From a virus: a stretch of 32,986 nt of DNA. The stretch covers positions 1 through 32,986 of IMG/VR virus record IMGVR_UViG_3300027770_000018, one strand, 5' to 3'. Made by a program: the position numbers and the translations under genes. The stretch's first letter is position 1; each line of letters starts with the position of its first letter. Under the pieces are notes generated by a model. That model saw nothing but the letters and a program-made list of their open reading frames with translations, was not told where the DNA came from and did no database searches. Positions 22,729 to 29,453 of this stretch are shown one piece after another.

Positions 22729-23475
22729 TTTTCTTTAACAGTCTTTTTTCTTGTTCATCATCTATTCTTCGTTTCATTTTTAGATAACTTAAATCATTCA
22801 GAAACTGAAAAACGCCTAAATCCCACACTTCATTTATGCTGATATTTTCAAATTCTGAAACCATTTTTGCGTTATATAACCAACCATAACTTCGTGTAAA
22901 TTCATTAGAATTGTTTCCATCTGATTCTTCATCGGCGTTATGCTCTTGAAATAAATAGGTGAATTTTGAATTGATTTGCTGAAAACTGCGTAAAAAAAAA
23001 CACACGATTGATATGCAGCAGCAAAATCATAATCAAGCATTTCATCTGATAATATACTATGGTCTATTTCTTTTTTAGTATTCACAAATCCTTTGAATGT
23101 CAATTTAATTGGTGTACACATTGTAGCCATAATACGATGCATATTAGCAATTATGTCTTGCGAATAAGTAGCAATTTCAACATACTTACCAGCGTTCATT
23201 GGTGGCTTTGCTAAATTATAATTCAAACGATACCAATTACCATTCAATCTAATTATTGATTTTGATTTACTTTTTTCAGTTTGCTTATTAAATTCCTGAA
23301 ACGCACCATTAATATTGTCAATAAGTTTATTTCTCTTTTTTTCAGGCATTGCATCAACTTGTTCTTGTGTATTGCCAGTAAGACATTGCACCAATAACAT
23401 TGACTTTTCAACTTCAGTACCTTCGATTTGACTGATGTTGTAAAGTTCCTGAAACTTTCCGATTGAAATCTTCAT
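22715..23475 (-). CDS. Candidate -1 frameshift product (gpGT-like tail chaperone), 253 residues
   Basis: If the ribosome slips -1 in the T run (shift near 22993), the first 161 residues of the gpG-like frame join 92 residues of the second frame, beginning LRSFQQINSKF and ending LLKKNGHK with stop at 22715. The second frame contains YGWLYNAKMVSEFENISINEVWDLGVFQFLNDLSYLKMKRR, which reads like a real folded domain with normal codons and has no good independent start (first in-frame GTG at 23005, first ATG about 48 codons in). Tail chaperones of many siphophages are made this way. A homopolymer error merging or splitting one gene is the chief alternative. Confidence 0.55.
22834..23475 (-). CDS. 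Putative tail assembly chaperone, unshifted (gpG-like) product
   Basis: The start is the ATG at 23475; an in-frame ATG at 23514 would sit on the candidate promoter. The 213-residue product begins MKISIGKFQELYNISQIEG, continues with SMLLVQCLTGNTQEQVDAMPEKK, and reads ANMHRIMATMC and FAAAYQSCVFF up to a run of nine T (23000-22992). I recall this pattern from Bacteroidetes phage tail regions. After the run this frame continues for about 52 codons (SKSIQNSPIYFKSITPMKNQ), while a second frame overlaps it with better-looking coding sequence. The chaperone label rests on position and the frameshift arrangement. Confidence 0.6.
   Translation of the reverse strand: MKISIGKFQELYNISQIEGTEVEKSMLLVQCLTGNTQEQVDAMPEKKRNKLIDNINGAFQEFNKQTEKSKSKSIIRLNGNWYRLNYNLAKPPMNAGKYVEIATYSQDIIANMHRIMATMCTPIKLTFKGFVNTKKEIDHSILSDEMLDYDFAAAYQSCVFFYAVFSKSIQNSPIYFKSITPMKNQMETILMNLHEVMVGYITQKWFQNLKISA
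22992..23000 (-). other. T9 slippery run, candidate -1 frameshift site
   Basis: In the gpG-like frame the codons are GTT TTT TTT TAC, giving a zero-frame T TTT TTT heptamer, a classical X XXY YYZ slippery sequence. Slipping back one base continues into the open second frame (22993 to 22715). No other strong heptamer was seen in the overlap 22834-23000. I did not find a convincing downstream stimulatory hairpin by eye. Confidence 0.6.
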
Positions 23476-23511
23476 ACTATATAATGGATTTTTTTTGAAA
23501 AAATATATTTG

Positions 23512-23545
23512 CAATGTATGATATAACCATTATTATCCACAAAAA
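23512..23545 (-). promoter_or_regulatory. Candidate promoter of the tail block
   Basis: TTTTTG (23545-23540) is followed after 21 nt by TACATTG (23518-23512), close to TAnnTTTG but one T short. It lies in the 97-bp gap between the terminase gene and the tail block, the largest gap in that region, so a promoter would be expected here. The match is imperfect. Confidence 0.4.
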
Positions 23546-23551
23546 CGAAGG

Positions 23552-23575
23552 TAATGTAGAATATAACCTACATTA
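23552..23575. repeat. Inverted repeat at the terminase stop codon
   Basis: TAATGTAG (23552-23559) and CTACATTA (23568-23575) form an 8-bp perfect inverted repeat with an 8-nt loop that includes the terminase stop codon (23573-23575). No U-run follows, so it is not a good terminator; it could be an operator for the promoter just downstream or an mRNA-end structure. Confidence 0.35.
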
Positions 23576-24733
23576 TATAAAACGATACACACCTGAATAC
23601 TTATGTTCATTCATACACTTGACAGCTAAAGCTAAAGCATTTACGCAATCATCGTGGAATCCTGATGGTGCATTATACCTTACACCAGTAGCTGTGAATT
23701 GATATTCAAACACATCAAGTTCTTCTTTGATTGCACCTGCAGGATAGAATACTTCTTTCTTGTGTATTTTAGAAGCAAGTAGTTCCATCAGTTGTTGTTT
23801 GCTGGATGCAGTGTATTTAAACCCATACATTGAATTAAAATGCTTCTGCAAATCTTCTGTGATAGCATCACCAACACCAGTTGAATCAATTACTATTGGT
23901 TTATTCTTATCAAGTTTAATAATCTGTTCCTTTGTTGACTTCCAATCCTTTTGAAATCGTTCATAATGTGCAACGCAACCATCAACATCAAGACCGATTA
24001 TAACTGACCAGTCAAATGATTTCGCTAAATCAATTCCAAAATACATTGCTTCTTTATTTGATTGTTGTCTTACACAATCATTAATATGCTGACTGCCGAA
24101 AGGATTAGATGCATTTTCCATTGCATCTGCAAGATATTCTTGCTGGAATACTGCTGCTGGTATTTGATTCTGTGCATCAAGTATTTCGTGTTTGTCAATG
24201 TAAGGATTGTCAAAGGTTGTAAACTTAAATGATTCCCAGTCTGATTCACGTGAAACACCTTTTAAAAATAATGAATGAAAATAGTTTTTGCCTTTTGGCG
24301 TTGATAGGAACAATGCCTTACCGATGTAATCAGTTAATGTTGGTCTGATACTATTCAGCCAACCATCTTCAAGATTCGGAATGAATGATGCTTCATCAAT
24401 CACAACCAAGTGAAATTTGCGACCTCGTAAAGAATCTAATCGTTCACCAGTAAAGAACATAACCTGACCATCATTAGGAAAGTTAATAATCAAATCTGAT
24501 TTGTTGTTTTCAAATGGAACAACCTTTATTAATTGATTGAAGAATGTTTTGGCAAGTTGGTAAGTAGGTGTGATATAAGCAACTGTATTTCCGATTAATG
24601 CTGAATTAATAATTTCAATCTGTGATAATTCTGATTTACCGAATCTTCGACCACAACACACAACACGATATCTTGAAGTTGAATCAAGAATCTTTTGCTG
24701 GTTAATATGTGGTCTTGGTAATTCAATTCTCAT
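23573..24733 (-). CDS. terL: Terminase large subunit
   Basis: This 386-residue packaging motor has the ATPase motifs GRRFGKS (Walker A, 28-34), LVVIDEA (Walker B, 109-115) and STPKG (coupling motif, 144-148). The C-terminal RNase H-like nuclease has FGIDLA (D235), VIDSTG (D283) and GFHDD (D361/D362) as metal ligands. All key residues are present, so it should be active. It would pump DNA into procapsids and cut concatemers. At 386 residues it is on the short side for the family but complete. Upstream lie a 39-residue membrane peptide and the small-terminase candidate. Confidence 0.95.
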   Translation of the reverse strand: MRIELPRPHINQQKILDSTSRYRVVCCGRRFGKSELSQIEIINSALIGNTVAYITPTYQLAKTFFNQLIKVVPFENNKSDLIINFPNDGQVMFFTGERLDSLRGRKFHLVVIDEASFIPNLEDGWLNSIRPTLTDYIGKALFLSTPKGKNYFHSLFLKGVSRESDWESFKFTTFDNPYIDKHEILDAQNQIPAAVFQQEYLADAMENASNPFGSQHINDCVRQQSNKEAMYFGIDLAKSFDWSVIIGLDVDGCVAHYERFQKDWKSTKEQIIKLDKNKPIVIDSTGVGDAITEDLQKHFNSMYGFKYTASSKQQLMELLASKIHKKEVFYPAGAIKEELDVFEYQFTATGVRYNAPSGFHDDCVNALALAVKCMNEHKYSGVYRFI

Positions 24734-24735
24734 AA

Positions 24736-24855
24736 TTATGGAAATAAAGTATCATCATTATCTTGTTTCCAACTGTCTTTTGAATTATGAATGCCAATTG
24801 CCCAAATGACTGAAATTATTAATGATATTGATAATGATATAAGTATTTGAATCAT
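24736..24855 (-). CDS. 39-residue membrane peptide between the terminase genes
   Basis: An ATG at 24855, overlapping the preceding stop by ATGA, opens a 39-codon frame ending in TAA two bases before the terL start. It begins with a hydrophobic helix (MIQILISLSISLIISVIWAIGI) and ends with a polar, acidic tail (SKDSWKQDNDDTLFP). The exact fit between both neighbours and the coupled start make it a real gene in my view. A role for a small membrane protein amid packaging genes is unknown to me. Confidence 0.65.
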   Translation of the reverse strand: MIQILISLSISLIISVIWAIGIHNSKDSWKQDNDDTLFP

Positions 24856-25220
24856 AATATGGTTTTACCTTCTATGTAAACGATTTCAATTCTGTTATCT
24901 GTGGTGATTTGAGCCGTTTCCTTTGGCTTTCCGTACACACGTGTGAGTAATGTATCAATGGAATATAAACTGCCTTTTTCAAGCGATTTCTTCATTGCAC
25001 CAGCAATTGTCTTTTCAAGTATTGTTGCTTGTGGATTTTTATAAACATCAGCAAGTTCATCAATAGTCATTTGAAGCATAACTTGAATAGTATCATTGAT
25101 TTCTGCAATACGATATCCTGAATCACGAAGCAGCGTTGTAAACTTCTTTGGTCTGCCATTGGGATTCTGAACAACACCTTTTTTGAATTTATGTTTTTCT
25201 ATGTTTTGTGGATTTGGCAT
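24852..25220 (-). CDS. Putative terminase small subunit
   Basis: This 122-residue basic protein has FKKGVVQNPNGRPKK (about 12-26), the KGxxxNPNGRPK arm found in proteins of the DUF5681 kind and in small terminase-like DNA-binding proteins. A helical middle (IQVMLQMTIDELADVYKNP, TILEKTIAGAMKKSLEKGSLYSIDTLLTRVYGKPKETA) follows. The LLTRVYGKPKE segment is frequent in small terminase-like proteins. Small subunits recognise phage DNA and regulate the motor. Position before terL, with an HNH nuclease immediately upstream, supports the call; there is no direct functional motif. Confidence 0.7.
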   Translation of the reverse strand: MPNPQNIEKHKFKKGVVQNPNGRPKKFTTLLRDSGYRIAEINDTIQVMLQMTIDELADVYKNPQATILEKTIAGAMKKSLEKGSLYSIDTLLTRVYGKPKETAQITTDNRIEIVYIEGKTIL

Positions 25221-25222
25221 CG

Positions 25223-25477
25223 CTATTGTTTCGCTATTTTTTTCAAATGAATATGCTTCAAAAATTGCACCTGATTTTTTATATCACCATAAATAATATG
25301 GCACTTTCTACATAATGCCATCAAGTTTTCAATTGTATCTTTATCTTCAGCACCACCCATCCCACGTGCATCAATGTGATGGATATCAACTGCTCTTGCG
25401 CCACATAATTCACACGGAATAAAATCTTGTTCACCATATCCAAAATGCTGGAAATATATTTTAGTGTGTTTTTTCAT
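25223..25477 (-). CDS. HNH endonuclease
   Basis: From the ATG at 25477 this is an 84-residue single-domain nuclease (an ATG at 25489 would add four residues). It has CELCG (C22, C25) and IENLMALCRKCH (C56, C59) as zinc knuckles, with the catalytic region VDIHHID (H33, H34) between and an N before the second knuckle. HNH proteins beside terminase genes are known in HK97-like phages to help TerL cut DNA for packaging, which is the likely role. Homing mobility is an alternative, but the gene is tightly packed with its neighbours. It overlaps the methyltransferase gene by 17 bp. Confidence 0.9.
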   Translation of the reverse strand: MKKHTKIYFQHFGYGEQDFIPCELCGARAVDIHHIDARGMGGAEDKDTIENLMALCRKCHIIYGDIKNQVQFLKHIHLKKIAKQ

Positions 25478-26690
25478 ATGGCAATCCATTTCTTTTTATA
25501 ACTAATGTTGAATCAAGTTTCATCATCCTATCAACTATAACTTGACAATACTTTTCATCTAATTCCATTCCGTAGCATTTACGATTCAATTGATGTGCAG
25601 CAACCATTGTTGAACCTGAACCTAAAAATAAATCTAATACTGTCATTCCTTCTTTGCTTGAATTATTTAAAGCATTTTCAATAAGCGGTATCGGCTTCAT
25701 TGTTGGATGCAAGTCATTCTTTAATGTTCTCTGAAACTCCCATATATCTTCTTGCTTATACCTTTCACCATAAAAACAGCTTCCTGGCTGTCCATATATT
25801 ATTGGTTCATACCGACTTTTATAATCCATATTTGATAAAGCTGCTTGGTTCTTCATCCAAATAATTATATTTTTCCACTTGTACCCTGCATCAATTAAAC
25901 TATTTAAAAGTAGTTGTAATTCAGAATAAGCGAAACAGATATACCATGCTCCTTTATTAAACATAAAAAGGTTATTTAATACCCCTGCCATAAAATCTTT
26001 AAAATCATCCTCACTTAAAGAATCATTTTCTATCTCATCATGCTTTGTATTTGCCCCCTTGTGTCCATGTATTACAACTCCATCTTTAGTTGTATTACTT
26101 ATCCTTTGCCCTTGAAAAGATACCCTGTACGGCGGGTCAGTAAATACCATATCAGCCTTTTGTCCGTTCATTAACTTTGCCACTTGGTCGCTATCTGTAC
26201 TATCACCACAAAGCAAACGATGTTCCCCTATTTCTATTAAATCACCTAATACAAAATCAGATTTAATTTCATCAGGAATTTGATAATCATCTTCTTCTGC
26301 TTCAAGTTTAGTTTCTTCAAAGTTTGGAATATCCAAACCCCATTCTTCTAATTTATCAGCATCCCAGTTATTCGCTAAATCATCCCAATCCCATTCACCA
26401 AATCCAACATTATCTTTAATTACAAATTCATTCCTTTGTTCAACACTCCATTCATCTGCTAATGTAACCCAGTTTTCAGGTATCTCTTTATAATTTAATT
26501 CTTGCAATGCTTTTAAACGCATATTACCACCTAATGGATATAGTTTTCCATCAGTATCAGTTACACAAACGATTGGTCTTTTATCCATCATTTGTGGAAA
26601 ATCCTTAATTGATTTTACAAGTTTTTGAAACTTATCATCTTTAATAATTCTTGGATTATTTGGATTTGATTTTAGTTTAGTTATTTTCAT
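25461..26690 (-). CDS. ParB-domain / DNA methyltransferase fusion
   Basis: This 409-residue protein joins an N-terminal ParB-like nuclease/CTPase-type domain (SNPNNPRIIKDDKFQKLVKSI, with GGNMRLKALQEL at 54-65) to an amino-methyltransferase domain. The latter has TDPPY (motif IV, 184-188) before FLGSGS (motif I, 355-360) and a HPTMKP element (328-333); this motif order is of the beta class, N6-adenine or N4-cytosine. It would methylate phage or host DNA and may protect against restriction; no cognate restriction enzyme is seen, so it looks orphan. It overlaps the FkbM-like gene by ATGA. The sequence specificity cannot be read from the sequence. Confidence 0.9.
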   Translation of the reverse strand: MKITKLKSNPNNPRIIKDDKFQKLVKSIKDFPQMMDKRPIVCVTDTDGKLYPLGGNMRLKALQELNYKEIPENWVTLADEWSVEQRNEFVIKDNVGFGEWDWDDLANNWDADKLEEWGLDIPNFEETKLEAEEDDYQIPDEIKSDFVLGDLIEIGEHRLLCGDSTDSDQVAKLMNGQKADMVFTDPPYRVSFQGQRISNTTKDGVVIHGHKGANTKHDEIENDSLSEDDFKDFMAGVLNNLFMFNKGAWYICFAYSELQLLLNSLIDAGYKWKNIIIWMKNQAALSNMDYKSRYEPIIYGQPGSCFYGERYKQEDIWEFQRTLKNDLHPTMKPIPLIENALNNSSKEGMTVLDLFLGSGSTMVAAHQLNRKCYGMELDEKYCQVIVDRMMKLDSTLVIKRNGLPYEKTH

Positions 26691-27208
26691 TTAAAAGTAT
26701 TTATAAGCGATTTATCAATGTATTTTTCATTAATGTACCAATCTTCAAAAGCACCAAAAGAACATTGTACATCAGGCAGAATTAACGTATATCCTAAATC
26801 TTGCAGCACCTTTCTTGATGGTTCTACAAATGTTGAATCAAAATAAGAATCTGTTTCATATGTTATAATGCCAAATTCCTTTTTAGATTCCATAACACGA
26901 AGCAATGCTTTGTAAGTGTTCAATGGTGGTTCGATATCTAACTGAAGATAGTCAAAATACATTTGATTTAATTTAGAATAATCAAATGTCATTGCATCAG
27001 TAATGATTAACGGATTCTTGCGTTTCTCATTCCAAACATCTTTGTTTTGGCTGTCATTGTCAATGCTGATACCTAACCATCCATTTTCTTCAAGCAAGTA
27101 TGTATTGTTAATATAAATTGGATGCGATGCACCTATTTCAAGATATGTGCCTTTCTTGTGATTCATCATATGATACACAAATACATCTTGGTTTGCTTGA
27201 CTATACAT
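26687..27208 (-). CDS. FkbM-like methyltransferase
   Basis: This 173-residue protein has the SAM-binding start YSQANQDVFVYHMMNHKKGTYLEIGASHP (3-31), then GISIDND (46-52) and YLQLDIEPP (88-96), the pattern of FkbM-type methyltransferases, which O-methylate sugars and small molecules. It is shorter than many family members but seems complete. It overlaps both neighbours: 8 bp with the GT9-like gene and 4 bp with the ParB-methyltransferase. Together with two glycosyltransferases it forms a sugar-modification cassette; it may methylate a transferred glycan. The acceptor is unknown. Confidence 0.8.
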   Translation of the reverse strand: MYSQANQDVFVYHMMNHKKGTYLEIGASHPIYINNTYLLEENGWLGISIDNDSQNKDVWNEKRKNPLIITDAMTFDYSKLNQMYFDYLQLDIEPPLNTYKALLRVMESKKEFGIITYETDSYFDSTFVEPSRKVLQDLGYTLILPDVQCSFGAFEDWYINEKYIDKSLINTFK

Positions 27209-27881
27209 TTACAATTGTTTCACGTGGCATTAATAATGAAGAACAAGTGTGATTTGGTGCTTGTTCCATTCTGTAAGTTAACCCTAATCCCATTGCAATC
27301 GTTGACCATGCCGAATAGCAACCAGTAAACATTACTGCATTTTTTATCAAATATGCACCTTCTAAAAAATCACACGAAAAATATTTAATATCAGTTCCAA
27401 ACTTTTGATTAAACAAAAGATATTCATCAGGATATCCAATAAAAAATACTTCATCTGCAATTGTTCTTAAATATGCAACTTCTTTTGACCAATCAAAATT
27501 TGGGTCAGCATAATTTGTTGTGCGATTAATTACTGCATATTTAATTCCATTTAGCATAACTTGGTTATCAGGCAAAGTTAACCAGCCATCTTTCCAAGAA
27601 TTATCTATTGGTATGTTTTGTCCTTTAAAATGTGCTTCAACTAAATTTTGATGATGTCCAGCATGAACACGAAACTTATCTAAATCTATTGCATCCCCAA
27701 ACTTATAATCAGACCATTCAACTGAATCAATATAATCTTGTACTTCAATTAACTTCTTGATTGATTCATATCGTTGTTTATGAAATGAATGAATGATTAG
27801 TTTACCACCACCCATTGCTTTAATTGTTGGAAGTGAAAACACGATGTCACCAGTTGCACCTCCGTGAGTAAAAATGTTCAT
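27201..27881 (-). CDS. Glycosyltransferase family 9-like protein
   Basis: This 226-residue protein opens with IFTHGGATGDIVFSLPTIKAMGGG (3-26), the GDxxxxLP loop typical of heptosyltransferase-like GT9 enzymes, and later has KNAVMFTGCYSAWSTIAMGLGL (about 183-204), the second nucleotide-sugar-binding part. It is shorter than standard GT9 enzymes (about 330-350) and may be minimal. It could transfer a sugar to a virion protein, DNA or a host surface glycan. It overlaps both neighbours, placing it in the cassette. Confidence 0.7.
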   Translation of the reverse strand: MNIFTHGGATGDIVFSLPTIKAMGGGKLIIHSFHKQRYESIKKLIEVQDYIDSVEWSDYKFGDAIDLDKFRVHAGHHQNLVEAHFKGQNIPIDNSWKDGWLTLPDNQVMLNGIKYAVINRTTNYADPNFDWSKEVAYLRTIADEVFFIGYPDEYLLFNQKFGTDIKYFSCDFLEGAYLIKNAVMFTGCYSAWSTIAMGLGLTYRMEQAPNHTCSSLLMPRETIVNV

Positions 27882-28111
27882 ATTGTTTTTGAATTATAAT
27901 ATCTGTAAATAGTTGTAATCATTTCGCAAATACAAGCAGTACAATTATCGTTGTAGTGGAAATGTGGATGCTCTACACGATATGCATCAGCAACTTCTTT
28001 TCTGATATGTGGGTGAAAGTTAACAAGTTCACCAGTCTTTTCAAACATATCATAAATGTGTTTATGAAGCAATAAGGTCTGCAAATGCTTTTCTTCTGGA
28101 AGTGTTAACAT
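27878..28111 (-). CDS. Small Cys/His-containing protein in the glycosyltransferase cassette
   Basis: The ATG at 28111 gives 77 residues with a 50-bp overlap into the upstream glycosyltransferase; an earlier ATG at 28159 would overlap by 98 bp. The sequence TLPEEKHLQTLLLHKHIYDMFEKTGELVNFHPHIRKE is helical, and the end HFHYNDNCTACICEMITTIYR contains three cysteines and several histidines that could bind a metal. I do not recognise a family with a known role. It overlaps the GT9-like gene by 4 bp. Confidence 0.65.
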   Translation of the reverse strand: MLTLPEEKHLQTLLLHKHIYDMFEKTGELVNFHPHIRKEVADAYRVEHPHFHYNDNCTACICEMITTIYRYYNSKTI

Positions 28112-29072
28112 CGAAGATGTTGTATTTTGTTTTTGCCCATTGATAGATTTTTTCGCCATATTCTTTTCTGATTTCAGGATTATTTATTAACAAATTTAAA
28201 TGTTTATTCCAATCAGTTTGATTATGCACCCAAAATACTGGTGCATCAATGTCATTAATGTATGGTTCTACTGCTGAACAGATTACTGGTATTTTCTTTG
28301 TAGCTGCTTCTAATAGTTTAAGATTTGATTTACCAGCAGCCCAATCAGATGATAATAATGGCACAAGCATAATATCTGCATTGCTGTACATATTCATATA
28401 CTTATCAGGTGAAGTTCCTTTTAAAATTTCGTGTGGCAATTGTTTTGATGCAGTAAAATATGAAACCATTTTATCCCAAATGAATTTTGAGATATCATTT
28501 GAATCATCATAACCACCGATTACCATTTGAATCTTGTGCTGATGCGTTTTTAATTTCCTGATAGGATTTTTTAAAATTTCCATATCAGCTTCGTGAGTAA
28601 CACCACCACACCAAAAGATTCTTACTTTGTCACAATTATTCTTATTATCGTGATACTGATGCTCACCAAATGGAATAGCATTAGGAAAGACTTGCACGTT
28701 TGAATTATAAGGTCTTATTCTGTTTGCCAGTCTTTCGTGTGTACAAGTAACTAAATCAGCATCTCGCAGATTCTTTTCAATTCTTGAATTTAATTCTTGA
28801 TAATCATAATAGTTAATATGGTTGCTTGGTAATATCCAATCATCATCCATATCAACAACTATCTTGCAGCCAATCTGCTTACGTACTTCATCAAAATTAT
28901 TATCGTACTGGCTAATTCGATTGAACAATAAAATATCCCACTTTTGCGTTAATACATCATCTGTTGGAATATTAGTTACAAATCCACTTACATCGTTCAT
29001 AAATCCAAGTGGCAGCACCACACGGTGAAAGCCACAACCTGAATGTGGATGTGATAAACCTAATATCTTCAT
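28062..29072 (-). CDS. Glycosyltransferase, GT4-like (GT-B fold)
   Basis: This 336-residue protein has a start strand MKILGLSHPHSGCGFHRVVLPL, the DMDDDWILP element (about 74-82), an NAIPF segment at about 131-135 and, in the C-terminal half, KYMNMYSNADIMLVPLLSSDWAAGKSNLKLLEAATKKIPVICSAVEPY (about 225-272), which includes the GKSNLKLLEA donor-binding site typical of GT4. No membrane span is seen. Its target is not evident; capsid or fibre glycosylation, DNA modification or host-surface alteration are possible. One base separates it from the 48-residue gene upstream. Confidence 0.85.
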   Translation of the reverse strand: MKILGLSHPHSGCGFHRVVLPLGFMNDVSGFVTNIPTDDVLTQKWDILLFNRISQYDNNFDEVRKQIGCKIVVDMDDDWILPSNHINYYDYQELNSRIEKNLRDADLVTCTHERLANRIRPYNSNVQVFPNAIPFGEHQYHDNKNNCDKVRIFWCGGVTHEADMEILKNPIRKLKTHQHKIQMVIGGYDDSNDISKFIWDKMVSYFTASKQLPHEILKGTSPDKYMNMYSNADIMLVPLLSSDWAAGKSNLKLLEAATKKIPVICSAVEPYINDIDAPVFWVHNQTDWNKHLNLLINNPEIRKEYGEKIYQWAKTKYNIFDVNTSRRKAFADLIAS

Positions 29073-29073
29073 T

Positions 29074-29220
29074 TTATGATTTTTTTATTGCAACATAAGT
29101 TGATTCGTACCAGCCAAAATATTCATCTTCAAATATATTTTCTATTCTAAAATTATTCCAGTCTATTTCAATTTCCAAATAATATGATTCATTAGGAAAT
29201 CTCATTTGTACTATTTTCAT
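29074..29220 (-). CDS. 48-residue hypothetical protein
   Basis: An ATG at 29220 overlaps the stop of the membrane-protein gene by ATGA and opens a 48-codon frame ending in TAA at 29074-29076, one base before the glycosyltransferase start. The peptide is acidic and aromatic (RFPNESYYLEIEIDWNNFRIENIFEDEYFGWYESTYVAIKKS) and reads like a small beta-fold. The perfect fit between neighbours makes it likely real. No function is known. Confidence 0.7.
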   Translation of the reverse strand: MKIVQMRFPNESYYLEIEIDWNNFRIENIFEDEYFGWYESTYVAIKKS

Positions 29221-29453
29221 TTTATTTTATTTCCGATGAAACCAGCACCAAATATTACTGCCATAAAGTAATTGATGTAATCAGGTGTGAAGTATAACGC
29301 AACTGCAACCCAAACTGATAAGCAAGTAACACAATCAAATGGTTTAATTCTTGCGCCAACCTTCATCTTTGCTTTTGCCTTAATCCAGTTAGGTATTCCA
29401 GCCACGTTAACGAAGTAGTAACTGAAAAAAAATGCTGCTAATACTATTACCAT
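29217..29453 (-). CDS. Small membrane protein with CxxC motif
   Basis: This 78-residue protein has a first span VIVLAAFFFSYYFVNVAG (2-19), a basic loop (KAKAKMKVGARIK), PFDCVTCLSVWVAVALYF with a CxxC pair at the head of a second span, and a third hydrophobic segment (YFMAVIFGAGFIGNKIK). The FDCxxCLxxW pattern occurs in small membrane proteins of Bacteroidetes phages, for which no role is known to me. It might be another holin-like protein, but it is far from the lysis genes. It overlaps the sigma-like gene by 7 bp. Confidence 0.7.
   Translation of the reverse strand: MVIVLAAFFFSYYFVNVAGIPNWIKAKAKMKVGARIKPFDCVTCLSVWVAVALYFTPDYINYFMAVIFGAGFIGNKIK

Noticed and set aside
22715-23005. Second tail frame as an independent gene starting at the GTG at 23005
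   Set aside because: The GTG lies inside a well-conserved-looking part of the other frame, directly before the T9 run; a frameshift or sequence error explains the frame better.
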